Of a stretch of 64,000 nucleotides of DNA, positions 36,639-44,643 are shown piece after piece (positions within the stretch are counted from its first letter, which is position 1; every line of letters starts with the position of its first letter). Position numbers and translations under genes: made by a program. The stretch comes from Auraticoccus monumenti (GTDB taxonomy: Bacteria > Actinomycetota > Actinomycetes > Propionibacteriales > Propionibacteriaceae): contig NZ_LT629688.1 in NCBI RefSeq assembly GCF_900101785.1, forward strand, positions 930,001 to 994,000, in the 5' to 3' direction. The notes under the pieces are model-generated. The model worked only from the letters and a program-made list of their open reading frames with translations. It made no database searches and was not told where the DNA came from.

Positions 36639-36677
36639 GGAGTTCTGCCCCACTCCCCCGAACCAGGGCAGAACTCC
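36639..36677 (+). repeat. Hairpin B: TTCTGCCC stem-loop, inverted relative to hairpin A
   Basis: GGAGTTCTGCCC (36639-36650) and GGGCAGAACTCC (36666-36677) match perfectly over 12 bases around a 15-base loop CACTCCCCCGAACCA. The TTCTGCCCCA and TCCCCCGA parts are shared with hairpin A. Confidence 0.75.
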
Positions 36678-36779
36678 GTGACGATCCCCGAGTGGCGAAC
36701 CACAAGCGGATTTTATGTCACGCTTTTGTAACGATGCAAGAGGTAGCACGGCGTGGCTCGTGCTGCTCCTAACGACGAA

Positions 36780-36818
36780 GAGCCCCCAACTAGAGCACAT
36801 GACTCAGAGCAGGGGCTC
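36780..36818 (-). terminator. Probable terminator of the prophage late operon
   Basis: GAGCCCC (36780-36786) and GGGGCTC (36812-36818) pair across a 25-base loop that holds the direct repeat TGCTCT. It lies eight bases past the stop of the last late gene on the minus strand. Confidence 0.5.
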
Positions 36819-36825
36819 AGGATGA

Positions 36826-37377
36826 TCAGACAGTGGCTCCCACCCACGGCCGGCCCGCCACCCGGGTCCAGGACAGCCGCGGCGGGCCCTCGATGGTGGC
36901 GGTGACTTCGGCCGAGGCGGGGAGGCCGTTGCGGACGGCGGTGAATCCGAGGACGACCACAGCCCGGCTGGGGGGCATGACCGACGGCATGACGAAGGTC
37001 CTGGAGTCGGCGTCTCCCGTGAGCTGCACGGGCGTCCCAGAAACCTGCCGCACCGCCCACGAGTCGGCGGTACCTGACCCCATGGACGCGGTGACGGTCC
37101 TCTCCGATCCGGGCTCGACGTCGACCGCGTCCGGGGTCACCGTCAAGGTGACGGCCGCCGTGCTGATGGTGGTGATCTTGTGCAGCCTGAGGCGCTGGGC
37201 CAAGCCTGGTGCGGCCGGTGTGCTGGTCGTGGTGATCCGGTGGAGTCGGAGGTGTTGTGACGTGTCGGGTGTGGGCGGTGCGCTGCTGACCGTAGCGACC
37301 TTGTGCAGGCGGAGACGCTGCGTCGGCTCGGGCACGGTCGACCTTGTGAGGAGCCGGTGCACGCGCAGGCGGGGCAT
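36826..37377 (-). CDS. Phage tail-associated protein with repeated RLRLH motifs
   Basis: A 183-residue protein from the ATG at 37377, just after the stop of the previous gene (shared base region). The N-terminal 75 residues carry four copies of a short motif at steps of about 20 residues: PRLRVHRLLTRS, QRLRLHKVATVS, QHLRLHRITTTS and QRLRLHKITTIS, joined by proline/threonine linkers. The rest is beta-rich (VTLTVTPDAVDVEPGSERTV, VTATIEGPPRL) like an immunoglobulin-type or fibre domain. As the last gene of the late operon it is probably a minor tail or decoration protein. Function is unknown. Confidence 0.6.
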   Translation of the reverse strand: MPRLRVHRLLTRSTVPEPTQRLRLHKVATVSSAPPTPDTSQHLRLHRITTTSTPAAPGLAQRLRLHKITTISTAAVTLTVTPDAVDVEPGSERTVTASMGSGTADSWAVRQVSGTPVQLTGDADSRTFVMPSVMPPSRAVVVLGFTAVRNGLPASAEVTATIEGPPRLSWTRVAGRPWVGATV

Positions 37378-38462
37378 CAGGCCACCACACCGACCTGGAG
37401 CCGCAGGTCTGTCCAGTCGGTCCCGAGCAGGGTTCGGGGGTTGGTGATCATGACGGTGCGGTCGGTGGGGGTGCCGGACTGGGTGAGGGTCCATGCCTGG
37501 CGCTGGGTGGTGCCCTGCATGAGGCGGACCCGGACGGTGCCGGTGGGGTTGTTCACCGGGGTGCCGTCGGGGTTGACGGTGCTGGCGCGGATGACGAAGC
37601 CGAGCACGTCACGGGGGGCGAACTCGGCGGGGAGCCGGTACTCCTCCCACTGCTCGACGGCGGTGTAGTCAGGGGACTCGGTGCCCGTGTTGTCGGCCGC
37701 GTCGCTCAGGGCGGCGCCGTCGGTGGTGGCGACCCCGAACCGGGACCAGTCGGAGGTGGTGGTTCCGTTCTCCAGGCGGGGACCGGTGTCGCCGGTGATG
37801 GGGACGGCAGGGGCGATGTAGGGCCGCACGCCGACCGCGTCAGCACCGGTGCGGATCTGGACGTCGTCCCAGAAGAAACCGGTCGGGGTCGCGGCAGCGG
37901 TCTGCTTCCCGACACGGAAGAAGTTGAGCAGCGCGGTGGCGTCGGCCACGTTGATGCCGGTGAAGAGCTGGGAGATCTCCACCGGCGTCTCGGACTCGCC
38001 CACGTAGTAGGCGATCTGCGCGGTACCGGTGGTGGGGCTGTCGCCAGCCCGCAACGCCAGAGTCGCCCACACCCACTGCGACATGGGTAAGGGGTTGGTC
38101 GCCGTCCACAGGATGTTGCCCTTGACGTTGAGCCGGAGCCGGTTGGTCGCCTGGAGCAGCACCGAGGTGGAGACCGCGTCAGCGGCCTGAGTGGCGCGCA
38201 GCATGGTGAAGTCGGCGGTGGCGGCGGTGTCGAGCCACAGCCCGACCCCGACGTCGAGACGGTCGCTGTCGATCAGCCACCGGTCCGACGACAGCACGCC
38301 GGCGGTGGGAGACCCATGGGCAGACAGGCTGCCGTGGAATGCGCGCTCGTCGGAGTACGTGGTGCCTGCCGAGGCGAACACCGGGGCGGTAGACCCCGAG
38401 TTCTCCGGGGTGACAGGCTGACCGGGGGTGCCGGACTCGTAGCCGTTGTGACGGTTCGTCAT
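37377..38462 (-). CDS. Minor tail protein with a lectin-like domain
   Basis: A 361-residue protein from the ATG at 38462 (MTNRHNGYESGTPGQ). The first 200 residues look like a LamG/concanavalin-type jelly roll as in many phage receptor-binding proteins (SLSAHGSPTAGVLSS, VGVGLWLDTAATADF, WVWATLALRAGDSPTTGT, FFWDDVQIRTG). The C-terminal part (about 225-361) is another beta domain (YTAVEQWEEYRLPAEFAP). It starts 12 bases after the spike gene stop and ends at the start of the motif-repeat gene. Host receptor binding is inferred. Confidence 0.65.
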   Translation of the reverse strand: MTNRHNGYESGTPGQPVTPENSGSTAPVFASAGTTYSDERAFHGSLSAHGSPTAGVLSSDRWLIDSDRLDVGVGLWLDTAATADFTMLRATQAADAVSTSVLLQATNRLRLNVKGNILWTATNPLPMSQWVWATLALRAGDSPTTGTAQIAYYVGESETPVEISQLFTGINVADATALLNFFRVGKQTAAATPTGFFWDDVQIRTGADAVGVRPYIAPAVPITGDTGPRLENGTTTSDWSRFGVATTDGAALSDAADNTGTESPDYTAVEQWEEYRLPAEFAPRDVLGFVIRASTVNPDGTPVNNPTGTVRVRLMQGTTQRQAWTLTQSGTPTDRTVMITNPRTLLGTDWTDLRLQVGVVA

Positions 38463-38473
38463 GATGACCTCTC

Positions 38474-39964
38474 TCAGCCTCGGACGAGGAAGTGGGTTGC
38501 AGGAGTGACACCGGCCGCGGCGAGCGACGCGGCGGACGGCGGCCAGGTGCCGGTCACCTGGTGGGCGGTCTTGCGGACGCCGGCGGAGTCGCGGACGTCC
38601 ATCGTGGTCGGGTAGCCGTCGAGCACCCAGTACGTGGAGCTGATCGCCCGGATCGACAGGAAGCCGTCCACCGAGGGGAAGCCTGTGTTGCGGAAGATGT
38701 TGTTGCCCCGCACCTTGAGCCGGCCGCCCCGCGGGTTCCTGTGGCCAGTCGAGGTCAGCGAGAAGTGGTGCGGCAGGGAACCGGTGGTGCGGGGGTTGTC
38801 CTGGCTGACGATGGAGTCCTCGATCTCGATCGTGCCGTTGACCGACTCCCAGCCCAGGCAGGAGGCCTGGTTGTTGGAGCCACCCTTGCCGTCCTGGCCG
38901 GTGTTGCTGACCTGCTCGATCTTGGAGCGGATGAAGCGATAGATGCCCGAGGTCTCCTGGTTCTCGTCGTTGGCGGCGTAACGACTGATGTAGGAGTGGT
39001 GCATCCACGAGTCGATGACCTCGTTGAGCAGCTCGTTGTTGACCATGATCATGCCGCAGACCCGGGGGCGGGCGGCGTCGATGTCGGGGGACCGGCGGCC
39101 GTCGATCTCGGTGCGGAGGATCTGTCCGTGAGGGGACTTCTGGGTGTTGAGGTTGGCGTGCTCGAAGGGCGGCGCCGCGGTCATGGCCTTCCCGAAGCCC
39201 TGGAAGCGGGCGCAGTCGATGATGTACGCCGCACCGGGGTAGATGAAGAGCCCCTGGTGGGGTGCTGACTGTGGCACGGTGGCGCCGTACCAGTCGCCCG
39301 CGACGGTGAGCGGCTGCTGGTCCCAGGACCGGCCGGTGACGCCGACCCAGATCACGGGGGAGCTCGAGGTGCCGTCGAGGCGGCAGACGCTCATCTGGTT
39401 CGGCCGGAACTCGTCCTTGTCCATCGTGTGCAGGAAGTCCAGCTGGGCCTGGCTCATCGAGTTGGGGCCCATCTCCACGAAGCACTTGTCCGCGCCGGGG
39501 CCGATGAAGCCCTGGAGCTTGGGGAACCAGAACCCGAACGAGTAGTCCTGCAGCCCGGACGAGCCGACCAGGCGGAAGCTGCTGAGTCGGTGGGCGCCCG
39601 CGGGCAGCCGCACGGCCGCGCGCCCCATGACGGGGGTGAGGGTGTTGGCCAGCCTGTCGTAGAAGGTGGCCCCGTTGGTGGACAGGTCAACGATGGTTGT
39701 CCCGGCCGGCACGTTCTTCTCGATGTCAGCCTGGCTGGTGTAGGCCCACGGCAGGTTCGTCTCTGACCAGTCATAGGCAGCGGAGTCGCCCGGTGGCGTC
39801 ACAGGCACCGACGACCCGAACGCCGTCAACCTGTGGACCCTCAGCCGCTGCTGCGCCAGGGGAGGCCCGATGACCGCTCCCGGCAGGCTGCCGCGGCCGA
39901 ACGCCTCCCACACCTGCCGCCCCGGCAGCCTGGTGTACTCCACCCCCGGGATAGGCGTGCTCAC
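38474..39964 (-). CDS. Probable tail spike / beta-helix minor tail protein
   Basis: A 496-residue protein. The N-terminus carries one QQRLRVHRLTAF motif like the four copies in the downstream gene. From about residue 65 it is rich in short beta strands and asparagine/glycine turns (GATFYDRL, AAVRLPAGAHRLSSFRLVG, IYPGAAYIIDCARFQGFGKA, GTIEIEDSIVS, LKVRGNNIFRNTGFPSV), typical of right-handed beta-helix spikes. No catalytic site is evident. It overlaps the upstream fibre gene by four bases. The spike fold is inferred from composition. Confidence 0.6.
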   Translation of the reverse strand: MSTPIPGVEYTRLPGRQVWEAFGRGSLPGAVIGPPLAQQRLRVHRLTAFGSSVPVTPPGDSAAYDWSETNLPWAYTSQADIEKNVPAGTTIVDLSTNGATFYDRLANTLTPVMGRAAVRLPAGAHRLSSFRLVGSSGLQDYSFGFWFPKLQGFIGPGADKCFVEMGPNSMSQAQLDFLHTMDKDEFRPNQMSVCRLDGTSSSPVIWVGVTGRSWDQQPLTVAGDWYGATVPQSAPHQGLFIYPGAAYIIDCARFQGFGKAMTAAPPFEHANLNTQKSPHGQILRTEIDGRRSPDIDAARPRVCGMIMVNNELLNEVIDSWMHHSYISRYAANDENQETSGIYRFIRSKIEQVSNTGQDGKGGSNNQASCLGWESVNGTIEIEDSIVSQDNPRTTGSLPHHFSLTSTGHRNPRGGRLKVRGNNIFRNTGFPSVDGFLSIRAISSTYWVLDGYPTTMDVRDSAGVRKTAHQVTGTWPPSAASLAAAGVTPATHFLVRG

Positions 39965-40971
39965 GTCAACTCCGTGTAGCTGTACTTGTCGATCACACCG
40001 GCCGGGGTGTCTCCCATGTGCTGCGTCGGGCCGTAGAAGTGGCGGACCCGGACCCCTGACGGGACGTCGTCGGGCAGCGGAGTTGGGGTGACGCCGTCGA
40101 GGTAGCAGACCCAGGCGCCCTCACGCCAGAACACCGACAGAGTGTCACCGCCCCGACCACCGAAGCCGCCTGTGTTCTCAAGGACCTGCTGCACGGCCAG
40201 GTCCAGGTCGATGACGTCTCCAGCGTTCGGCCGCCAGTCACCGCGCTTCGCCGTGTCCTCGGTGTCCCCCAACTCCAGGTCGGAGGTGCCCGCGCCCAAC
40301 GCTCCACGGGCTGCGTCCCTACTCGTCGCGAAGGCCAGCTGCGCACCCACCTCGGTGAACTCGATCGCCTCACCACCACCGGGAATCTCAGGGAGCTGCT
40401 CGAGCGGGACGCGCCCGGCAGCGTCCAGGGATGCCACCCCGCCCGCGACGCCCTTGGCGTACACCGGCGCCGGGTTCGTGGGGGCACCTGGCGGCACCTC
40501 CACCATGTTGAGGTTGACCCCGAGCGGCAGCGACGACAGGTAGGTGTCGATGAAGTACGTCTTGCCCTTGGCCTTCGTCAGCTGCTCCAGCACCATCACC
40601 TGGAAGTCGCCCTGGACGATGTCCGGGTCGTCGACGGCCGGGAAACTGGTGAACACCGACCCGGGAAGCAGCCGGTCCCACTCGACATCCCAGGCGGTGC
40701 CGTCGAAGGCATTGCCGTCGGCGGTGGCCTGCGCCTCGGCCTGGTTCCGCAGGGTCGTGCGGATCAGGGACCGGACCGCCGGGTCCTGCTGGGAGGTGTC
40801 GCCGATGGTGATGGTCTCGGTCCAGTCACCGGGGTAGAGAACCGTCCCGTCGACCCGGGTCAGCCGCCCGGCGATCGAGAAGGACACCTTGCCGGTGATC
40901 GGCTCACCGTGGGGCGTCGAGTACCGGGCCCACACGGGGACCCGGTCCCACGCTCGCGTCGGGTTGGGCAT
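39961..40971 (-). CDS. Phage tail fibre-like protein
   Basis: A 336-residue minor tail protein. An N-terminal beta domain (WARYSTPHGEPITGKVSFSI, YPGDWTETITIG) is followed by the fibre linker GVASLDAAGRVPLEQLPEIPGGG, found in many actinophage fibres, and a C-terminal beta domain ending in HFYGPTQHMGDTPAG. The GVASLDAAGRVPLEQLP type of linker usually separates virion-attached and distal parts. It lies between the lysis cassette and the spike gene and overlaps the latter by four bases. I cannot say what it binds. Confidence 0.68.
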   Translation of the reverse strand: MPNPTRAWDRVPVWARYSTPHGEPITGKVSFSIAGRLTRVDGTVLYPGDWTETITIGDTSQQDPAVRSLIRTTLRNQAEAQATADGNAFDGTAWDVEWDRLLPGSVFTSFPAVDDPDIVQGDFQVMVLEQLTKAKGKTYFIDTYLSSLPLGVNLNMVEVPPGAPTNPAPVYAKGVAGGVASLDAAGRVPLEQLPEIPGGGEAIEFTEVGAQLAFATSRDAARGALGAGTSDLELGDTEDTAKRGDWRPNAGDVIDLDLAVQQVLENTGGFGGRGGDTLSVFWREGAWVCYLDGVTPTPLPDDVPSGVRVRHFYGPTQHMGDTPAGVIDKYSYTELT

Positions 40972-41004
40972 CGTCGTACCTCTCTCAGCAGGGCGGGCGG
41001 ATGG

Positions 41005-41553
41005 TCAGGAGGCCGGGTGCGGCTTGACGTCCGGCTGGCCGTCGGGCGGGCGGACGTCGAGGTAGCGCAGGCCCTCGCCCGGGTGCTCGAGCACAGCCGG
41101 GACGCCGGACTCGTCCAGGTCGGGGTCGTAGGGGTCGTCGGTGACGTCGTCGTAGCCGGCGTCGTCGACGTCACCGGTGATGTCACGAGCGGGGTCGAGG
41201 GTGGTGGCCTGGTTGCCGGCGAACGTGCGCTGCGCGGCGGCGCTGGCCCCGACGGGCTTCCAGAGGCCGTAGTGCATGCCGACCGCCACGAGGAAGGTCG
41301 GTAGGGCGGCCAGGAGGCTGAGGCCGATGTCGTAGACCCCGCCGGTGAGCAGGACGTCACCGAGCTCGATCAGCATGGAGGAAACGAGCGCGACCAGCGC
41401 GAGCAGGATGGCCTTGACCCCGCTGGCGGTGACCCGCTGGGTGATGAGCCCGACCAGCAGGGGTAGGACGACGGCGACGAGGAGCTGGACGACCAGCTGC
41501 GGGTCGAGGGTGAAGGCGAACATCGCCAGGGTGATGAGCATGGGCGTGAGCAT
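41005..41553 (-). CDS. Probable holin or phage membrane protein
   Basis: A 182-residue protein. Three hydrophobic helices lie in the first 100 residues (MLITLAMFAFTLDPQ, LLVAVVLPLLVGLI, AILLALVALVSSMLIEL and a fourth weaker LSLLAALPTFLVAVG). The C-terminal 80 residues are acidic and hydrophilic. The ATG overlaps the amidase stop as TGATG, the usual endolysin-holin order. It is the best holin candidate, although three other small membrane proteins lie upstream. Confidence 0.6.
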   Translation of the reverse strand: MLTPMLITLAMFAFTLDPQLVVQLLVAVVLPLLVGLITQRVTASGVKAILLALVALVSSMLIELGDVLLTGGVYDIGLSLLAALPTFLVAVGMHYGLWKPVGASAAAQRTFAGNQATTLDPARDITGDVDDAGYDDVTDDPYDPDLDESGVPAVLEHPGEGLRYLDVRPPDGQPDVKPHPAS

Positions 41554-42716
41554 CAGGACTCCTCGGAAAACAGGGCGCGGGCGGTGATGTGGCCGACCTG
41601 GACGGTGGTGGACGAGTGGTTGGTGAGCTCGAGCTGGTACTCCAGCGAGCCGCCCGTGGGCGGCTTCTTGCCGCAGCGGTCGATCTGGGTGACCTTGAAG
41701 GAGTCGCGGCCGCGGCCCTTGCCGAACTCCTGGACCTGGTCGAAGGCGTAGACGACGCGGCCGGCCTTACCCGGGGCGTACTCGACGAGGACGATCCGGG
41801 CGCGGACGTCCTCGCCCTTGCGGAGGTCGTAGACGTCGAGGGTGACCTCGAGGTCGACGAGCTGGCCGGGGACGGCGCGGACGATCTGGTGGACGCCGCT
41901 CCGGGCCTGGGTGTCGGCGGTGACCTTGAGGCGAGCCTTCTGCTTCACGCCGACGCGCTGGCGCTGGGCCGAGGGGCGGGGGGTGCCGTTCTGGTACTGG
42001 GTCATGCCGAGGATCCCTTCCGGGGCGGTGGGTGTGGTGGGCTGGCTGCTGCCGGTGGCAGGTGGGGCGGTGACGACCGGAGTGGTCGGCTTGAGGGTGC
42101 CGGGCGGGCCGTCGGCGAGGCGGGCGTTGACGTCGCGTCGGAGGCGGGCCATGTCGGTCTCGCCCGGGTCCCACTTCGATCGGGTCCACTCGCCGTGGCC
42201 GCCGATCGAGCGGCCGTCCCAGCCGTGGAAGTCGCAGACGGCGGCGCACCACAGCACGAGGCACGCGTACTGGGCGTCGGTCATGGGGGACGAGCCGTCG
42301 AACATGACCTCGTTGCCGTAGAAGCGGGCGTTGCCGTCGACGGAGTCCGGGCCGGGGGTGACCTCGCGGGTCAGCGGCATCGCGTCCTGGCGGATCAGGT
42401 CGAAGACGGCCACCGAGCCCTTCCCGGCGTGGTTGGCCCGTCCGGTGGCCCCGATGTAGGTGATGCCCTTGGCGTTGGTCGCCGCCTGGCACAGCGGTCC
42501 GGGGAGGTCGGAGCGGCCGCTGAAGAACAGGAACAGCAGGTAGGCCGCCGACTGCGCCCAGGAGCCGGTGTGGTGCACCAGGATCCCGACGACGTCGTTG
42601 AACGGCCCGGTGTAGGCGGGGCGACCGTTGCCCTCCCACCCGTCCACGAAGGCGTGCGGCACCTTCCACTTCTGCATCTGCGCCCGCCACTGGGCGGGCG
42701 TCATCGGTCGAGCCAT
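41553..42716 (-). CDS. Endolysin: N-acetylmuramoyl-L-alanine amidase (Amidase_2)
   Basis: A 387-residue phage lysin from the ATG at 42716; the longer frame upstream is low-complexity. The Amidase_2 domain (about 30-200) binds zinc through HHTG (H48/H49 in GILVHHTG) and ends in GGHGEWTRSKWDPGETD. After a proline/threonine linker, a C-terminal beta domain (about 250-387, VKQKARLKVTADTQARSG ... TVQVGHITAR) probably binds the cell wall. It would cut the peptidoglycan stem from the glycan strand to release progeny. It is coupled to the downstream holin candidate. Confidence 0.85.
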   Translation of the reverse strand: MARPMTPAQWRAQMQKWKVPHAFVDGWEGNGRPAYTGPFNDVVGILVHHTGSWAQSAAYLLFLFFSGRSDLPGPLCQAATNAKGITYIGATGRANHAGKGSVAVFDLIRQDAMPLTREVTPGPDSVDGNARFYGNEVMFDGSSPMTDAQYACLVLWCAAVCDFHGWDGRSIGGHGEWTRSKWDPGETDMARLRRDVNARLADGPPGTLKPTTPVVTAPPATGSSQPTTPTAPEGILGMTQYQNGTPRPSAQRQRVGVKQKARLKVTADTQARSGVHQIVRAVPGQLVDLEVTLDVYDLRKGEDVRARIVLVEYAPGKAGRVVYAFDQVQEFGKGRGRDSFKVTQIDRCGKKPPTGGSLEYQLELTNHSSTTVQVGHITARALFSEES

Positions 42717-42781
42717 GAGTGCCTCCTGGGCATGAGTGAGGCCCGGCCCGCACGTGCGGGCCGGGTGAGGGTGCTGGTGGG

Positions 42782-43075
42782 TCAATCGGACGGATGCTCG
42801 TAGAGGCGGGCCTGGCAGGCCTCCAGCTGCCCGCGGACTCGGCTGAGCTCGGTCTCTGCGGACTTGGCGCGGTCGCGCCATGCTTCGATGGCGTCGTCGG
42901 CGTGGTCGTCGGGCTCGATGGTCATGCCGATCACCGGCTGGGGGGTGGCCGGGTCAGCGTCAGGCTTGCGCCACTTCTCGATCTTCTTGACCAGCCAGGC
43001 GACGCCGCCGCCCACTGCGATGAGGAGGGCGGTGACAGCGGTGACGAGTGCGGTGATCTTCTCGGGGGTCCACAC
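42782..43075 (-). CDS. Small membrane protein with coiled-coil tail (lysis cassette)
   Basis: A 97-residue protein from a GTG. One N-terminal transmembrane helix (ITALVTAVTALLIAVGGGVAWLV, about 7-29) is followed by a lysine cluster, a short linker and a heptad-like helix (AIEAWRDRAKSAETELSRVRGQLEACQARL). The shape is like phage spanin-type or holin-like accessory proteins; actinophages without an outer membrane do not need classic spanins, so its exact job is open. It sits directly before the amidase. Confidence 0.65.
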   Translation of the reverse strand: MWTPEKITALVTAVTALLIAVGGGVAWLVKKIEKWRKPDADPATPQPVIGMTIEPDDHADDAIEAWRDRAKSAETELSRVRGQLEACQARLYEHPSD

Positions 43076-43088
43076 ACGGCCTCCGCGG

Positions 43089-43568
43089 CTAGTCGGTGGG
43101 TGTCGCTGCAGCCAGCGGGACGGGGGATGCTGGGCGCTGCTGAGCCAGGGCGGCGTCGAGGCGGGGGAGTTCGCGGTGGATCTGCCGGGCCCGCCAGACG
43201 CAGCCGGCGACGATGGCGACGACCATGCTCTTCGTGGTGAGGCTGGACGCGAGCGGGTAGCCGACGATCAGCGACGCGAAGTAGAGGCCGAGGGTGAGCG
43301 CGATGGCGATGCACGCCCAGAACTCGGTGACGAGGTGGGAGCGGATGTTGGTCGGCTTGGCGGTCGAGGCGGTGATGAAGGCGAACCCGCCGGCGAGGAA
43401 CAGGGCCAGCGCCCACACCGATGCCCCGTGCTCGGTGACGAGGTCGATCAGGGCCGTGGCGGTGGCGAGGTCGGTCAGGTGCCAGAGCCCGATGGCAGCG
43501 CACAGCGGGTAGACGCCGAGGGCGACACCGTGGCGGGGGGAGGTGATCTGCAGCGCTCGGTGCGGCAT
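43089..43568 (-). CDS. Hypothetical membrane protein (lysis region)
   Basis: A 159-residue protein from the ATG at 43568, overlapping the upstream stop as TGATG. About four hydrophobic helices (VALGVYPLCAAIGLWHL, SVWALALFLAGGFAFITAS, FWACIAIALTLGLYFASLIVG, MVVAIVAGCVW) are followed by a basic, proline-rich tail. I do not recognise the family, but the location before the amidase suggests a lysis or superinfection-exclusion role. The long open frame upstream of the start is arginine-rich noise. Confidence 0.6.
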   Translation of the reverse strand: MPHRALQITSPRHGVALGVYPLCAAIGLWHLTDLATATALIDLVTEHGASVWALALFLAGGFAFITASTAKPTNIRSHLVTEFWACIAIALTLGLYFASLIVGYPLASSLTTKSMVVAIVAGCVWRARQIHRELPRLDAALAQQRPASPVPLAAATPTD

Positions 43569-43993
43569 CAGGGCCGTCCTCTCTTGCCGGTGGCGGCGAG
43601 GGCGCACAGGGCGCACACCCAGGCGAACCCGCCGTAGACGACGGGGGCGGTGAGGAGCCCGCCGCGGCCGACGCCGAGGACGGTGGCGATGGCGAACAGC
43701 GCCCAGACGGCGGTGCACGCCAGGGCGGGCAGCACGGCAGCGGAGCGGCGCAGGATCCCCGCCACCCCGCAGGTGACGCCGAGGACGAGGAACAGCGTCG
43801 ACCACACCCACGGCTGCAGCCAGGTGAAGGTGACCCCGAAGCTGCGGGCCTGGGCGACGCGGGGGTCAGCGGCGATGACGATGCCCAGACCCGCAGAAGT
43901 CGCCGCCACCAGAGCGATCAGCAGCTCGGGGATGAAGTGCTGGGCGACGCGCTCCCGAAGCTCGATGAGCTGGGCGATACGTCCGCTGGCCAT
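43568..43993 (-). CDS. Hypothetical membrane protein (lysis region)
   Basis: A 141-residue protein from the ATG at 43993 (MASGRIAQLIELRERVAQ). Four hydrophobic helices (FIPELLIALVAATSAGLGIVI, WVWSTLFLVLGVTCGVAGIL, VLPALACTAVWALFAIATVLG, PVVYGGFAWVCALCALAA). The start overlaps the stop of the chitin-binding-like gene as TGATG and its own stop overlaps the next gene. Family unknown. With its neighbours it makes four small membrane proteins in the lysis region. Confidence 0.6.
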   Translation of the reverse strand: MASGRIAQLIELRERVAQHFIPELLIALVAATSAGLGIVIAADPRVAQARSFGVTFTWLQPWVWSTLFLVLGVTCGVAGILRRSAAVLPALACTAVWALFAIATVLGVGRGGLLTAPVVYGGFAWVCALCALAATGKRGRP

Positions 43994-44643
43994 CAGAGCG
44001 CCACCCAGCCATAGACGCCGGGCGCCCAGACGTTGGCCTCCGCTGTTGACTCCCACAGCTTGTCGGCGTGCGTCACGCGGTCACCCTTCTGGTAGGCGTC
44101 GTGCCCGCCGGCGGGCTGCTTCCACACCGCGACAGTCGGCGTGGCCGGCTCGGACGCGGGCGGCTCCTCGGACGGCTCTGTGCCCTGCTGGTCGACCAGC
44201 TCCCAGCCGTGCGGGTGCCCCTCTGGGCTCCACACGTTGGCGTCGATCAGCGAGCGGTACACCTGGCCCTGCCAGATCACCTGCTCGCCGATGCGGTACG
44301 AGTCGATGGCGCCGGACGGCTGCCGCCATGGCGCCGGCGTGCCGTCCTCGCCCCCGAGCTGACGCCAGCCACCCACCCCGGGCGCCCACACGTTTCCGTC
44401 GACCAGGGACCGCCACAGCACCCCGTCGTGGGTGACCGCGTCGCCACGGCGGTAGGCGGTGAGAGTGGTGGGCGGCTGCCACTCGTCGCCGGGCTGACGG
44501 TCCAGCTTCGCCAGCTGCTCGGCGGCAAGCCGCTGCTCCTGCTCGAGCATCTCGGCGCGCTGCCGGCGCCGCTCCTGCTCGGCGACCAGGTCCCGGCGGG
44601 TCTGCTCGAGCTCGCTGTCGTCCATGCTCGCGACGTCGATCAC
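43993..44643 (-). CDS. Tail-associated protein with three carbohydrate-binding repeats (CBM5/12-like)
   Basis: A 216-residue protein from a GTG that overlaps the upstream stop as GTGA; an ATG at 44625 (MDDSELEQ) is possible. A charged N-terminal helix (RRDLVAEQERRRQRAEML) is followed by three similar blocks ending GWRQL, GWELV and GWVAL. Each has Y-x-x-G-D/E-x-V ... W/Y-x-S ... NVWxP, as in ChiC/CBM5/12 chitin-binding modules. They may help the virion or lysin grip cell-wall or surface glycans. Confidence 0.72.
   Translation of the reverse strand: MIDVASMDDSELEQTRRDLVAEQERRRQRAEMLEQEQRLAAEQLAKLDRQPGDEWQPPTTLTAYRRGDAVTHDGVLWRSLVDGNVWAPGVGGWRQLGGEDGTPAPWRQPSGAIDSYRIGEQVIWQGQVYRSLIDANVWSPEGHPHGWELVDQQGTEPSEEPPASEPATPTVAVWKQPAGGHDAYQKGDRVTHADKLWESTAEANVWAPGVYGWVAL

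Larger units (their letters stand above)
36040..36825. other. Non-coding island rich in inverted repeats
   Basis: This 786-base gap between the ANTAR gene and the end of the late operon is less GC-rich than its surroundings and has no convincing gene. It contains, left to right, inverted repeats at 36055-36114, 36145-36178, 36376-36405, 36444-36460, 36586-36602, 36639-36677 and 36780-36818. It is the best candidate for the phage's lysogeny control or immunity region in this part of the prophage, although no repressor gene is adjacent. Confidence 0.65.

Noticed and set aside
36474-36731. An 85-codon plus-strand ORF in the non-coding island
   Set aside because: Codon use is unlike the neighbours (weak third-position GC), it crosses several inverted repeats and the palindrome, and there is no recognisable pattern.
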